A program made the translations under genes and the position numbers. Below, piece after piece: positions 34,843 to 44,870 of a DNA stretch of 64,000 bases. The stretch lies in contig NC_087067.1 of the NCBI RefSeq assembly GCF_963678635.1, forward strand, positions 60,436,594 to 60,500,593, in the 5' to 3' direction. The notes under the pieces were generated by a model that had not been told where the DNA came from, searched no databases, and was given only the letters and a program-made list of their open reading frames with translations. Source of the stretch: Symsagittifera roscoffensis. Its lineage: Eukaryota; Xenacoelomorpha; Acoela; Convolutidae. The first letter of the stretch is position 1. Each line of letters begins with the position of its first letter.

Positions 34843-35285
34843 CTAATTTCTTCCCGCTCGTTTTCTTCTCAACTCATTTTGCCCACTTAGCTGGTCGAAA
34901 TCTACCAAATCCTGTTCTAGCTCTTGATCAGTGTATGTGGGTTGGTTGAACCCCATATCTGGTGGCGTAAAAAGATCCACGTAATAGCCCCCCTGCTCTT
35001 CTATAGCTTCAGCCAAATCCTCCCTTCCGTTATCGGCGGGAGTGGGGACCACGTCTACGTCGTATTCGCCCCAGTCCATGGTGCGCCCAATTTCTCTTAT
35101 GAACATGTCCTCACGCAAACGTTTGTCCGAAAGGACTAGTAGTTACTCTGTCTGCGTGTATATAGCGCTTATTGTCAAATGCGCTCAGGGAAATTTTGTT
35201 CGTTATTATGGTTTGTAAATTGTGATTAACGTACATTTTGAAATTCCGTACATTTTGAAATTCCTTTTTGCTTTTCTTTTAGAGC
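34843..35285 (-). pseudogene. Polinton-type DNA polymerase B, C-terminal exon (unit B)
   Basis: Open from 35118 to 34843: REDMFIREIGRTMDWGEYDV, then an acidic tail ending near RRKRAGRN. The part nearest the acceptor (35285) is disrupted by a rearranged stretch (35150-35260) with TACATTTTGAAATTCC repeated, so the KGISK segment does not join properly. Confidence 0.65.
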
Positions 35286-35460
35286 CTAAAAAATAAAATA
35301 CAATTGATTACTTCAAATTTTTAACAGCTTTTTTCCCTTTTCAACATAAATACCTCCCTTCCCTCTCCACTCCCCTCACTACATAATCTTATTATTTGTT
35401 TTTGTTGCCCTTTTCTAAAATGGTAATTGCAAAATGGTGAAAGAAAAAAAAGAAACTCAC

Positions 35461-35806
35461 TGGAAGAAATAATGCTGTACAGTTTGGGCTTTAGTCCGAC
35501 GTACTCCCGTATGATCTCCCCAGCAAACTCGTCCTTGAATTTAAGGGTAACGCGCAAATTCTCAATGGTGTAGAGGGGGTGGGTGGCTGGTAGATTTGAA
35601 AAGTCAAAATGATTTCGCATTTCATGGTTTTTCTCAATTTCATTGAGATCTTTGCTGCGGATTTCATACAGGAACGAATCAGTGTCCGAATATAAAAAAG
35701 TTGCGTCAAAATTTTTCTTGATTATGTTGTAATGGAACTGGAACATAAAAAATTTTGCCAAATCTAGTAACGTTGCACCAACAATTGTGGGCTTATCCGA
35801 TTTAAC
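35461..35806 (-). pseudogene. Polinton-type DNA polymerase B, palm/catalytic fragment (unit B)
   Basis: Same as the unit A fragment: TIVGATLLDLAKFFMFQFHY, SDTDSFLYEI with the catalytic Asp residues, and EYVGLKPKLYSII, ending at donor CCA|GTGAGT (35461). The motif order equals that of Polinton/Maverick polymerases. No integrase, protease or capsid genes of a Polinton are seen in the window. Confidence 0.8.
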
Positions 35807-36068
35807 TGTGAAAAAAACTTATCCGGACAATTCTGACTGTCGGAATTACTTTCTGGCTGCATGTTCTCTGTATTTTTTTCCAGTGAAAATGATTTAAATT
35901 ATGACGTAGTTATTAAACTTAGGCCATATGGAGGTCTTATTGGCATAGACGACTATGTTTAATAGCTACGTCATAATTTAAATTAATTTCACTGATAAAG
36001 AAAAACAGAACATGCAGCCAGATAGTAATTCCGACGGTCAGAATTTTCCGGATAAGCTTTTTTCACTG
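35806..36068. repeat. Foldback insertion in the polymerase frame (unit B)
   Basis: Counterpart of 31170-31435, 263 bp, with long inverted arms and ends CTGTGAAAAAAACTTATCCG / CTTTTTTCACTG. Confidence 0.8.
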
Positions 36069-36621
36069 TCAAATAAACCTCATGAATGATTTCCAAGGCT
36101 GTTGAGGTAACTCTACGTTTTTCCAATTTCATTTTTTCCGACACTCTTTGAGCCTGCTGAATTTCAAAATAGTGGAAATATAAGTAACCTGTTAGATACC
36201 AACAGCTGATATCTACAACTCGGTGGTATACATTTAATTAGACCATCAACCTTTTTCATATTAATTTAACAATTTAGTGAACATAAATTTTCAGTCTGCG
36301 CTTTATTTTTTTCAATCAGCTTAGTGTCAAAGTCAAACAAGAAGTCAAATCAATTTTCAGAAGTAGCATTCGACAAATCAAATGTTTTTACAAGTTTTTG
36401 TTTCCAAATCAAACTCAAAATTTCTAAACTGGTTGAAAATAACACGCAGCTAATAGTACAATTTCTTCTGTCTGTGTTTTCGTGATAAGCGTATTTTAAA
36501 CTCTTAGGGAAAATTTAGGGAAAGTTTAGCACAATTATCACCTTCCGAAACCTGCTGTTCCAGAAGTTATTATTTGATGAACAATTTCATGAGATTTAAA
36601 AGGTTAATTTGCTTGTTTTAG

Positions 36622-36948
36622 ATGCCATCATACTTAGAGACAGTCAAAGTCCCTTTCGGAGGGCTAACCCTCATCAACGTTCCAATTGAGGAGATTCATG
36701 TTCGTTTTAAGTCTGGGCCCGATCCTGAGGCCCTAGTAGTAAAAGAGCTCTGGCTCAAACCGCGCCGGTGGGCCAAGGGGAAACCCCTTCCCCGGACTTT
36801 CGTCCCTGGGTCGCCCGAGTGGGAACTCTTCACTGAGCAACTCAGGGACGTGGTCGCCCTCGGGGGTTGGATTGGGTTCAGGGCTGCTGATCTGCTTGGG
36901 CTGATGGACAGCCCAGCAGTGACCATTTATTCACACCTCTTCTTATAA
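36622..36948 (+). CDS. Unknown GC-rich ORF, 108 residues
   Basis: ATG at 36622 directly follows TTGCTTGTTTTAG, which looks like an acceptor. The protein starts MPSYLETVKVPFGGLTLINV and has many Pro, Trp and Leu residues; no signal peptide, no clear membrane segment. Its base composition is far more GC-rich than the surroundings, as if acquired from elsewhere or under coding constraint. I do not recognise it. The copy in unit A is truncated. It runs opposite to the polymerase fragment and could be a minor gene of the same element. Confidence 0.45.
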   Translation: MPSYLETVKVPFGGLTLINVPIEEIHVRFKSGPDPEALVVKELWLKPRRWAKGKPLPRTFVPGSPEWELFTEQLRDVVALGGWIGFRAADLLGLMDSPAVTIYSHLFL

Positions 36949-37934
36949 AGAAGAGGTTGTTTTTTACCATATTATATATTTTTAGTCCCTTTCTTCATCA
37001 CCCCTTTTACTTATCTTATTTTGTTTATTATTATTATTCTTCCTTTCGACAACATCAACTTTCGGGTAAGTCATTCTTATTTTGTTCAAAAAGATCATTC
37101 ATTTTTGCCTTAATAGAGGTGGCGGCCGCCGCACATGACGAATTTTGCTTTCTTCGAGATTCAGCAATAAAACATGCATTTTTGAAGGAAATCGTTCACC
37201 GCAGCCAACAGTTAAGCTACGCTGCCAAAATCTGGTGCTTTCCTATATACCATAAAGTTTGGTTGCATTAGGTTCAATTGATTGCATAAAAAAGGTATAT
37301 AACGTCATTTTACATGTAAACAAGCCAATACCCCCCAAACTTTAGAAGGGAAAACATGCACCAACCAAAACATAATTCCATTCCCGTTTCCATGAAGTGG
37401 CTGGAAAGTTACCAATTTTAACCCCCCTTAAAACATGCGTGCCCAAAAAAGTAGGGGCTTTAACCCCTTTGGGGGTTAAAAGTGGTAAGCACAACGGCAC
37501 ACCGAAAAATGGTGGGGGGGGGGGGGGTTAAAAGTGGTCATTTTTCTAGCCACTTTTACTATACTACTTGTATCAATAAATGAAGGTCGCTGCCTTCGAC
37601 TCAAAAAATGATGAAATTTTCAAAAAATTAATTTTGATTGTTTTTCAAAAACATTATCCCCACACACTATTTGAAGTAAAACGATATACTCAGCATAGAG
37701 TAATATACTAACTTGAACAATCAGCATTTCTCAATTCAACTCGGACAATTTCTGAGCCGGATTAAAGGCCACGTTAGCACCACGAAATATATATCGCGTT
37801 AATTATTCCAAAATGGCACTTTTCAAGTCCTCATATCTTAGGCACAAAAAAATCACAAAAAATATCTTTTCAATATGAGCTCTTTACAAAACTGACATTC
37901 CTAAATTAGAGTAGCAACTCTGGGTGAGAAGATA

Positions 37935-38342
37935 AAGAGTAATGAAGGCAAGTAAACATAAAAAAACACTGACTTTCTTGAAAAAAATCTCAATTTTTGA
38001 ATTTCAAAGAGAGAATTAGATGCCCTTAAAGCTCTTTTAAATCCTAGAACAATTTCTTTTTGGCTGTCTTTTGATAAAATGAACCCAATTTAAGAAAACT
38101 GGATCAATAGGTAAAGTTTTAATTCTTCTGGAAAATCTTAAAAATAAATTCCACTTTCGGAACTCGAAATCGTTCACGAATTTTTGCGCCATTTGCACGT
38201 TCGTATTTGGAGAGTGCTATTAAAGTCACTTTCAGCAGATGAATTTCAATTGAACTCAAAAGTGCATTATACCTAAGTGCATCAATACTGAAAAAAAAAT
38301 AGCAAGACCTATATAAGAGTCTTCACTTCGCTCATTACTCTT
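37935..38342. mobile_element. MITE, about 408 bp
   Basis: Left end AAGAGTAATGAAGGCAAG, right end TTCGCTCATTACTCTT, with the family interior between. Slightly longer than the other full copies (350-360 bp). Non-coding. Confidence 0.75.
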
Positions 38343-39556
38343 AATTAAAATAAACTGAAAGAATTGTGAGTAAAATGAACATTCACAAACTTAAACCAAA
38401 TGGTTTTGTACTTTGGAAATGTGAACTAAAGAACAGCAGATCACAGAAGTTCAAATCACAGAAGCGGAGCTGCAGTTCACAAACGTGGGCAAAAAAACTC
38501 CACAAATAATTTTGAAACAGGGGCGAGGATGAGTTTCGCACTACTTGCGATACACAAAGCCAAATGTTCAAAAATTTGTTTAAAACCAAAACTCAGTGAC
38601 CTAGTATTGAACCAGCTTGACAAACTTGGAACTGCACTACAGATTGCGCTACAATATACTCAAGGGACAAAAAGATAGAAGTCAAAAGAAATTTCTGAAA
38701 CATTAAGTTGAAAAAATTACTAGAACACATAACTTGAAAAAAAACTGGTAAAACAAGAGCTACAATAACGTCATGATTTTATCGGATGAAGTTCATACAC
38801 AGTCTTAAAACAATTGGAAATCATTCACTGACCGCCAACAAAGGCAACAATTTTTGGGTCGAAACCTGTTGAGCCGAAAACAAAACTGTTGTCATAAAAA
38901 TTTTCATGAAGGTTCAAAGTTTTTACGACGCATCCATACCTAAGCACATTATCCTCAACAAAGATGTTTTGACTTCGAAATTACGTAATAAATGTTTACT
39001 AAGCCGAATTAACAAACTTTTCAAAGATTAAAAAAAAACAAAAAAAAGAGAAAAATATAACTCAAAAACAGACTTAGGGCATTTACAAATTACTGAATTT
39101 TCAGTAATATTAAAAAACTGTTTAAAGTGGGACAAAACCCATGCTTTATAAAGAAAGACAATAAAAAAACTACGAGAAAAAAAATCTTCGTTGAAAAAAG
39201 GAAAATGACCTTGAAAAATTAAACACAACCTGAAAAATTCTTTAGCTAATTATTACTAACAATTAGTGTTTTATTTGAATATAAAGAAATTGAGCATGTC
39301 AGAAATGCTTTTTACCACTCTTACTATCATGACTATTCTGTGAACAAAGTATAAGATTGTGTTGCAAAGCAAATGTAGAGTATAGATGCATATAAAACAA
39401 TAGTACAAATGCATATAAACGTAAATGTGCGAGACTATAAATGTATATTAAGTTGAACAAAAATGTAACAAAAAATAAGCAATTAAAAAGGGTTTGCATA
39501 ATCAAGATCACAAAATCAACTTGTTTCGGTACAACACGTTTTGTAAGATCATTTGG
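38343..39556. other. Intronic stretch with dispersed repeat fragments
   Basis: The part near 38820-38910 resembles 28540-28630 and 33015-33100 (CAACAAAGGCAACAATTTTT, GGGTCGAAACCTG, AACAAAACTGTTGTCAT). No coding signal. 39355-39480 resembles the LTR tail of 39800-39903 in inverted orientation. Confidence 0.5.
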
Positions 39557-39903
39557 CGCAAGCTAGCCACAAGAACTGGTCGGTAATGTCCTTGAGACAA
39601 ATTGCTCTTTTTGGCGGTCAGTCTTAATCAAGGCTGAACCGAATTAGAACCAAAAAACAGTAAAAAACGGTCAAATAGGGCTATAGCCCCTCGGGTCTAC
39701 ATGTTTTAAGGTCTGCATATGGGGGGACTCGAACCCGGTTGACCAGCGTGAGAGACTTGTCTCTAGGCCGCTCGGCCAACTGTGCTTATGGTTGTTACAT
39801 TTTGGTTCAACTTAATATACATTTATACTCTCGCACATTTACGTTTATATGCATTTGTACTATTGTTTTATATGCATCTATACTCTACATTTGCTTTGCA
39901 ACA
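39557..39903 (-). repeat. BEL/Pao 3' LTR
   Basis: 347 bp. On the minus strand it begins TGTTGCAAAGCAAATGTAGA, directly after a polypurine tract (39904-39941), and ends near CTTGTGGCTAGCTTGC. It carries the hairpin around TTAATCAAGG and an embedded tRNA-like sequence (39715-39787). A near-identical copy is at 41428-41776. Confidence 0.8.
39715..39787 (-). repeat. tRNA-like sequence (class II type) inside the LTR
   Basis: The minus strand reads GCACAGTTGGCCGAGCGGCC, then CAAGTCTCTCACGCTGG, then CCGGGTTCGAGTCCCCCC: a D-arm, a variable middle and a perfect T-arm, as in Leu/Ser tRNAs. The acceptor stem pairs poorly. An identical copy is in the second LTR (41590-41656). Confidence 0.6.
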
Positions 39904-41327
39904 TCCTCCCCCCCCCCCTTCCTCCCCCCCCCCCCCCCCTGAAGAAGGAAGAACCGGAGCGAGCTTAACGGTCGGCCGCGTGACTTCACGGGTTGCGGTC
40001 CTGACAAGGGCGGATCGGGCGCAACCGTCCTGTCCGTAGTTTAGCTTGACGATTCGGGCGAGAGGGTAGTACCCACGCGGACTATCGGGCTCAATCACCC
40101 ACACGAGATCGCCTGTTTTAAGATTGAAGTCAGAATGAGTGTGCCACTTGACACGCTTGCTTATTCAGCGAGGGAACATATTCTCGAAGCCAACGAGACC
40201 AAATCGCGTTAGCATATGACTGCGCTCGCACGTACCTTTTCTTGTGATCGAAGTGCTCGCCGGGTAAAAGCGAAGGAAAGCTTGTGGCATGTTGTCTAAG
40301 CAAAAAATGGTTTGGGGTTAACGCTTCTAACTCACGTGAATCGGTACTAACGGGAATGATTGGCCTCGAATTCAAAGCCTGCTCAACTAAGCAGAGTGTT
40401 GTTCCTAACACCTCTTCACTGACTCGCCTACTGCCTAGGATATCGTACAGCACGCGCTTCACGCTTCGGACGAGGTGTTCCCAGGAGCCGCCATGATGGG
40501 GTGCGCCTGGCGGGTTAAATTTCCAAGTAACACCTTTGTGTGCAAAAATGGTCGGAGCCATGCCATTCCAGCTCTTGATGCAGGCAAGTAATTCCTTTTC
40601 CGCACCAACGAAGTTCGTGCCGTTATCCAAGCAGATTGTGCTTGGCGTACCACGACGCGCAATGAACCGTTCAATGCCCATGACACAAGAACTGGTGTCC
40701 AGAGATGGTACAATCTCAAGGTGTACAGCCCTGGTGGTGAGGCAAGTAAAAAGAAATCCCCATCTTTTTTCAGTGCTTCTGCGAACCGGAACGTAAAGCG
40801 GTCCAAAGTAATCCACACCCGTATGATTGAAGGGTGGTTGCTTGTATCGGGGACGTTCGACAGGTAAATCGGACATAATTGGCTGGATGGTGCTTGCTTT
40901 GCGTTTACAGCATGTCACAATGATTTTCGATAGATTGAAGTAGTCGACGCAACCCAAGTATTGCATATTTCATATTTAAAACGGAGCGCATGTAATCTAA
41001 TCCTTGATGAAAATGCTTATGGTGGAGGCTGCGGGCCAACAAACGAACTAGGGTATGTCGGGCGTCGAGTATTATTGGATGCTTCGTATCAAACTCGGTA
41101 TTCACTAAGCGCACAATCCGTCTGGTGGAACGAATGATACCAGTGGGACCGATAAATGGCGAGTATGTGGCAATTTTACAACTATTCTTCATAGGTTTGC
41201 CAGCGGTGAGTGTTTTTAACTCAACGGGGAAGGATTCCATCTGAGCAAGATGAATCAGTTTGCTTTCTGCAATATCAAGTTCAGTGGGATCGGTGATTCG
41301 TAAGTCCTTACCGTCTCTATTAATCAT
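39868..41327 (-). pseudogene. BEL/Pao integrase and C-terminal domain
   Basis: Minus-strand frames 41327-40905, 40966-40130 and 40104-39868. The first gives the zinc-binding region with LLARSLHHKHFHQGLDYMRS, the second the DDE core: HTGVDYFGPLYVPV (first Asp), TICLDNGTNFVGAEKEL (second Asp), PPGAPHHGGSWEHLVRSVKR (Glu region), LTPNHFLLR; the third is DUF5641 (DLVWVIEPDSPRGYYPLARI). Integrase inserts the cDNA. Frame breaks near 40940 and 40120 disable it. RT and protease are missing. Confidence 0.9.
39904..39941 (-). other. Polypurine tract of the BEL/Pao element
   Basis: An almost pure G run on the minus strand, next to the 3' LTR. Such a tract primes plus-strand cDNA synthesis in LTR elements. 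The exact length is uncertain, since C/G runs are error-prone in assembly. Confidence 0.7.
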
Positions 41328-41400
41328 GTCTACATGTGGACAGATAGTACAACAGTTTTGCAGTTTTGCTTGCTGTTAAACAAGTTCATAATTTTTAACA
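41328..41400 (+). pseudogene. Inverted BEL/Pao RNase H scrap
   Basis: The plus strand reads MWTDSTTVLQFC at 41334-41369, the RNase H active-site motif (WTDSTTVLxW) of BEL/Pao elements, on the opposite strand from the adjacent integrase. It ends within about 15 codons, so a small inversion or template switch has joined the pieces. Confidence 0.6.
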
Positions 41401-41427
41401 ATTCAACCGTATCAATAAACAAATTGA

Positions 41428-41776
41428 TGCAAGCTAGCCACAAGAACCGGTCGGGTAATGTCCTTGAGACAAACTGCTCTTTTTGGCGGTCAGCCTTAAT
41501 CAAGGCTGAACCGAATTAGAACCAAAAAACAGTAAAAAACGGTCAAATAGGGCTATAGCCCCTCGGGTCTACATGTTTTAAGGTCTGCATATGGGGGGGA
41601 CTCGAACCCGGTTGACCGGCGTGAGAGACTTGTCTCTAGGCCGCTCGGCCAACTGTGCTTATGGTTGTTACATTTTGGTTCAACTTAATATACATTTATA
41701 CTCTCGCACATTTACGTTTATATGCATTTGTACTATTGTTTTATATGCATCTATACTCTACATTTGCTTTGCAACA
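41428..41776 (-). repeat. BEL/Pao LTR, second copy
   Basis: 349 bp, almost identical to 39557-39903. It lies upstream of the integrase fragment, and a polypurine tract (41777-41822) and the C-terminal DUF5641 end of another copy (41823-42187) follow on the far side, so it is the 3' LTR of a separate, truncated element. Confidence 0.8.
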
Positions 41777-41822
41777 TCCTCCCCCCCCGCCCCACCCCCC
41801 CATCCTTCCCCCCCCCCCCCCC

Positions 41823-42187
41823 TGAAGAAGGAAGAACCGGAGCGAGCTTAACGGTCGGCCGCGTGACTTCACGGGTTGCGGTCCTGACAAGGGCGGATCG
41901 GGGCGCAACCGTCCTGTCCGTAGTTTAGCTTGACGATTCGGGCGAGAGGGTAGTACCCACGCGGACTATCGGGCTCAATCACCCACACGAGATCGCCTGT
42001 TTTAAGATTGAAGTCAGAATGAGTGTGCCACTTGACACGCTTATTCAGCGAGGGGAACATATTCTCGAAGCCAACGAGACCAAATCGCGTTAGCATATGA
42101 CTGCGCTCGCACGTACCTTTTCTTGTGATCGAAGTGCTCCCCGAGTAAAAGCGAAGGAAAGCTTGTGGCATGTTGTCCTGCAAAACG
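41823..42187 (-). pseudogene. BEL/Pao C-terminal domain, second copy, cut by the gap
   Basis: The minus strand reads MPQAFLRFYSGSTSITRKGT (from about 42175) and LVWVIEPDSPRGYYPLARIV, matching the end of the first copy (39920-40290). The rest would lie in the unsequenced run of N. Nearly identical sequence around both copies makes this a likely place for a collapsed or misjoined assembly. Confidence 0.8.
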
Positions 42188-42387
42188 NNNNNNNNNNNNN
42201 NNNNNNNNNNNNNNNNNNNNNNNNNNNNNNNNNNNNNNNNNNNNNNNNNNNNNNNNNNNNNNNNNNNNNNNNNNNNNNNNNNNNNNNNNNNNNNNNNNNN
42301 NNNNNNNNNNNNNNNNNNNNNNNNNNNNNNNNNNNNNNNNNNNNNNNNNNNNNNNNNNNNNNNNNNNNNNNNNNNNNNNNNNNNNNN
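42188..42387. other. Assembly gap (200 N)
   Basis: Exactly 200 unknown bases, probably a placeholder length. One side is a BEL/Pao end, the other a gypsy integrase end. Confidence 0.99.
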
Positions 42388-43019
42388 CCCAAGTGTGCCT
42401 CGAAAGGTGACATTTTTGTGACGCCGTGTGGTGTGATCCGTAGGATTTTTATTAACTCAGCTACATCTGATGCAAGACGGTACGGTGTGTTTGTTTTATC
42501 AATCCTCATTACCGCTAGTCTGCGTTTGAGTGTTTTTATCACTCGTTCGACTACCCCTATTGCTCGATGATCGTCGACCGGCGCTAAAAGTAGTTAGAAA
42601 TTTCAATTTTTTTGTAACTCAAACAATATCATTGCTCTGAATGTTTGAGCTTGATCGCATCTTAATCTTCGTGGTACGCCACTGTTTGAAATATATCGTT
42701 GTATAAATTTAATAGCGATGTCGGCTGTGGTGTTGGAAACAACTTTTGCGGTAGGAAACTTTGACCATTTATCTACTGCGACTAAGATGTACGCCTCCTT
42801 ATTTAATTCATCTGGGAGGGGGCCTGCGTAGTCTAATTGAACTGCTTCGTTAGGTTCTACCATGGTTCCATGAGGAATGAATGTTTTTTTCCTATAATTG
42901 GTTTCAAATTTTTACCTTGTTCCGTGCACTGTTTGCAGTTTTGTGCCATGTGCACGATGGTTCTATGGATGTGGGGAAACCAAACGTGTTGACACAGATC
43001 CAACATGGCTGCAGATCCT
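42388..43019 (-). pseudogene. Gypsy integrase, core and C-terminal part
   Basis: The minus strand from 43019 continues the integrase after the LINE: GSAAMLDLCQHVWFPHIHRT and CKQCTEQGKNLKPIIGK (end of the HHCC zinc domain), EAVQLDYAGPLPDE (first catalytic Asp), VPRRLRCDQAQTF (second Asp) and, after a break near 42600, VVERVIKTLKRRLAVMRIDK and MSPFEAHLG, before the gap. The catalytic Glu region is at or near VVERVIK. Broken by a frameshift. Confidence 0.85.
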
Positions 43020-43028
43020 GGGTGCGTC
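43020..43028. repeat. Target site duplication of the LINE (3' side)
   Basis: GGGTGCGTC here and at 46168-46176 flank the LINE exactly. Confidence 0.85.
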
Positions 43029-43055
43029 GTCGTCGTCGTAGGGCGTTTTCGAGCA

Positions 43056-44870
43056 TTACTGCCCATTGCCCGCCATATGTATATCTCTCACAATTGCTTT
43101 CCACTGCGGCCTGTTCAGTGCAGTATCTTTGGCCAAATCGAACCAGCTTGCCTCCCAGTTCTTGTGGGTCATTTTTTGGGGTTTCAAGAATGGGCGGAGT
43201 TCCTTCTTCACTAACCGTCTCCACGAGTTCTTTACTCCACCGGGGGGTCTCTTCCAGTTGTCGGCTTTCTCAAATTCCAGGCATGCGTTGGGTATCATGT
43301 TGGGTTCCATGCGTAGGGTGTGCCCTAGCCATTTGAGGCGTCTTTGTTGTACGGTGGAACTCATGGTGTCTGTCGGAGCACCAAGGTTTCTCAGGCATCT
43401 GCAGTTGAAGGAGTCGAGGCGTTGAGTATCGGATGCCTTGACTGGCCAGGATTCACATCCATACAGGAGCACGCTTTCAACACATGCTTTGTATACTTTC
43501 GATTTGATTCTGGTCGGGACTGATCTTTGTTTCCAGAGCTTGTCTAATTGTTTGAAGCGTCCTGTTGCTTTTCCGAGGCGGATCTGGATTTCGTGTGACA
43601 CGTCACCATCGAGTTGCAGGTTGCTGCCTAGATAGGTGAAGGTATTCACCCTATCGATGGGGGCGTCATTGCAGGTCATTTGGTCTCCAGGATAAGCAGA
43701 GCAGAATTTCGTTTTAGATGTGTTTATTTCAAGACGGCCTTTTGCAGCGGCGCGAGTGACTAGATCAAGAAGTGTCTGTGCGTCTTTGATATTGTCTTCA
43801 AGTAAACAGATATCATCAGCGAAGTCTAGATCTGTAATTACCATATCGTCAAGGGCGATGCCAAGGGGTTGGTTTTCCGTTGCTTCGAGCAATGCCCAGT
43901 CGATTACAAGGTTGAACAAGAATGGTGCAAGTATCGAACCTTGTCTGACCCCTGAGACAATGGCAAATGGGTTGGATAGTGAGTTGTAAACCCTGACTGT
44001 ACTAAACGTTTCTGTGTACATGGCTCTTAGGATTTGGAGGATTTTGGATGGGAGGCCGTGACTCTCGAGGATGCACCAGATTGTCTCGCGGTTGACGCTG
44101 TCAAACGCAGCTTTAAAGTCAATAAATACGAGAACAGTCTGTCTATTGTATTCGTGTTTTTGTTCTACTATTTGTCTGATTGCAAATATTTGATCGCGAC
44201 ATCCGCGCTTCTTTTTGAAGCCAGCCTGGTTGTCTCTAGCAACTGTATCATAGGCTGGTTCGAGCCTGTTTTTAAGGATCGCCTCTAAGATCTTGAAAGC
44301 GATATTCAAGAGTGAGATGCCACGATAGTTTGAGCATTTGGCTTTGTCGTCTTTTTTGTGGATGGGGACTATGACTGCTGTCTTCCAGTCATTTGGAATC
44401 TTCTCCTCTTTCCAAATAAGTGAGAGAAGGCGTTGCAAGTGGGGAAGAAGTTCATGTTGGCCATGAATAAAAAGTTCCGGGGGGATATTATCATTTCCTG
44501 CTGCTTTGTTTGTCTTCAATTTTCTTATTGCGAGCGAGATTTCGTCCAAACTGGGTGTATCAGTGTTGATTTGTGAGAGGGCTTGGCTGCGAATTTGAGG
44601 GGTCGCTAGATTTTTTGTTGGCCGGTTTAGTAGTTGTTCGAAATGGTTGGCCCATTGTTTAATTTCGTCATTTGTATCAGTGATAAGTTTTCCATTCTTG
44701 TCTTTCACTGTATCGATGTTTGGGGCTTTTGTTCCGGTTAGTTTCCTTACAGCATTGTGTACTCTTCTCGAGTTTCCGTTTGCATCTGCCGCAATGAGAT
44801 CATCAGCGATGGTCTCGTAGAAGTTCTTTTTATCTACCCTGACCGACCGTTTGATGTCCCTGGAAATGTT
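43056..44870 (-). pseudogene. LINE reverse transcriptase part of the ORF
   Basis: The frame is open for 550 codons from 44708. RT motifs: NYRGISLLNIAFKILEAIL, FIDFKAAFDSVNRETIW (first catalytic Asp), SGVRQGSILAPFLFNLVIDW, LDFADDICLLED (catalytic FADD), YLGSNLQLDG (thumb), then RRLKWLGHTLRM at the C-terminus. The RT copies the element RNA at the nicked target site. A one-base slip in an A run at about 44871-44878 separates it from the endonuclease; otherwise it looks intact. Confidence 0.85.

Larger units (their letters stand above)
32537..37616. repeat. Tandem segmental duplication, unit B
   Basis: Second unit of the head-to-tail pair. Identity to unit A is high over all shared parts. Each unit is damaged in different places: B has the intact plus-strand ORF but a disrupted polymerase C-terminal exon, A the reverse. 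Confidence 0.9.

Noticed and set aside
39868-40039. Pro- and Gly-rich ORFs near the poly-C tract
   Set aside because: They come from the homopolymer polypurine tract of the BEL element.
42090-42570. Long ORFs across the run of N
   Set aside because: They exist only because N codons are read as open; the two sides belong to different elements.
43720-44288. Plus-strand ORFs over the LINE
   Set aside because: They run opposite to the clear RT frame and have no motif of their own.
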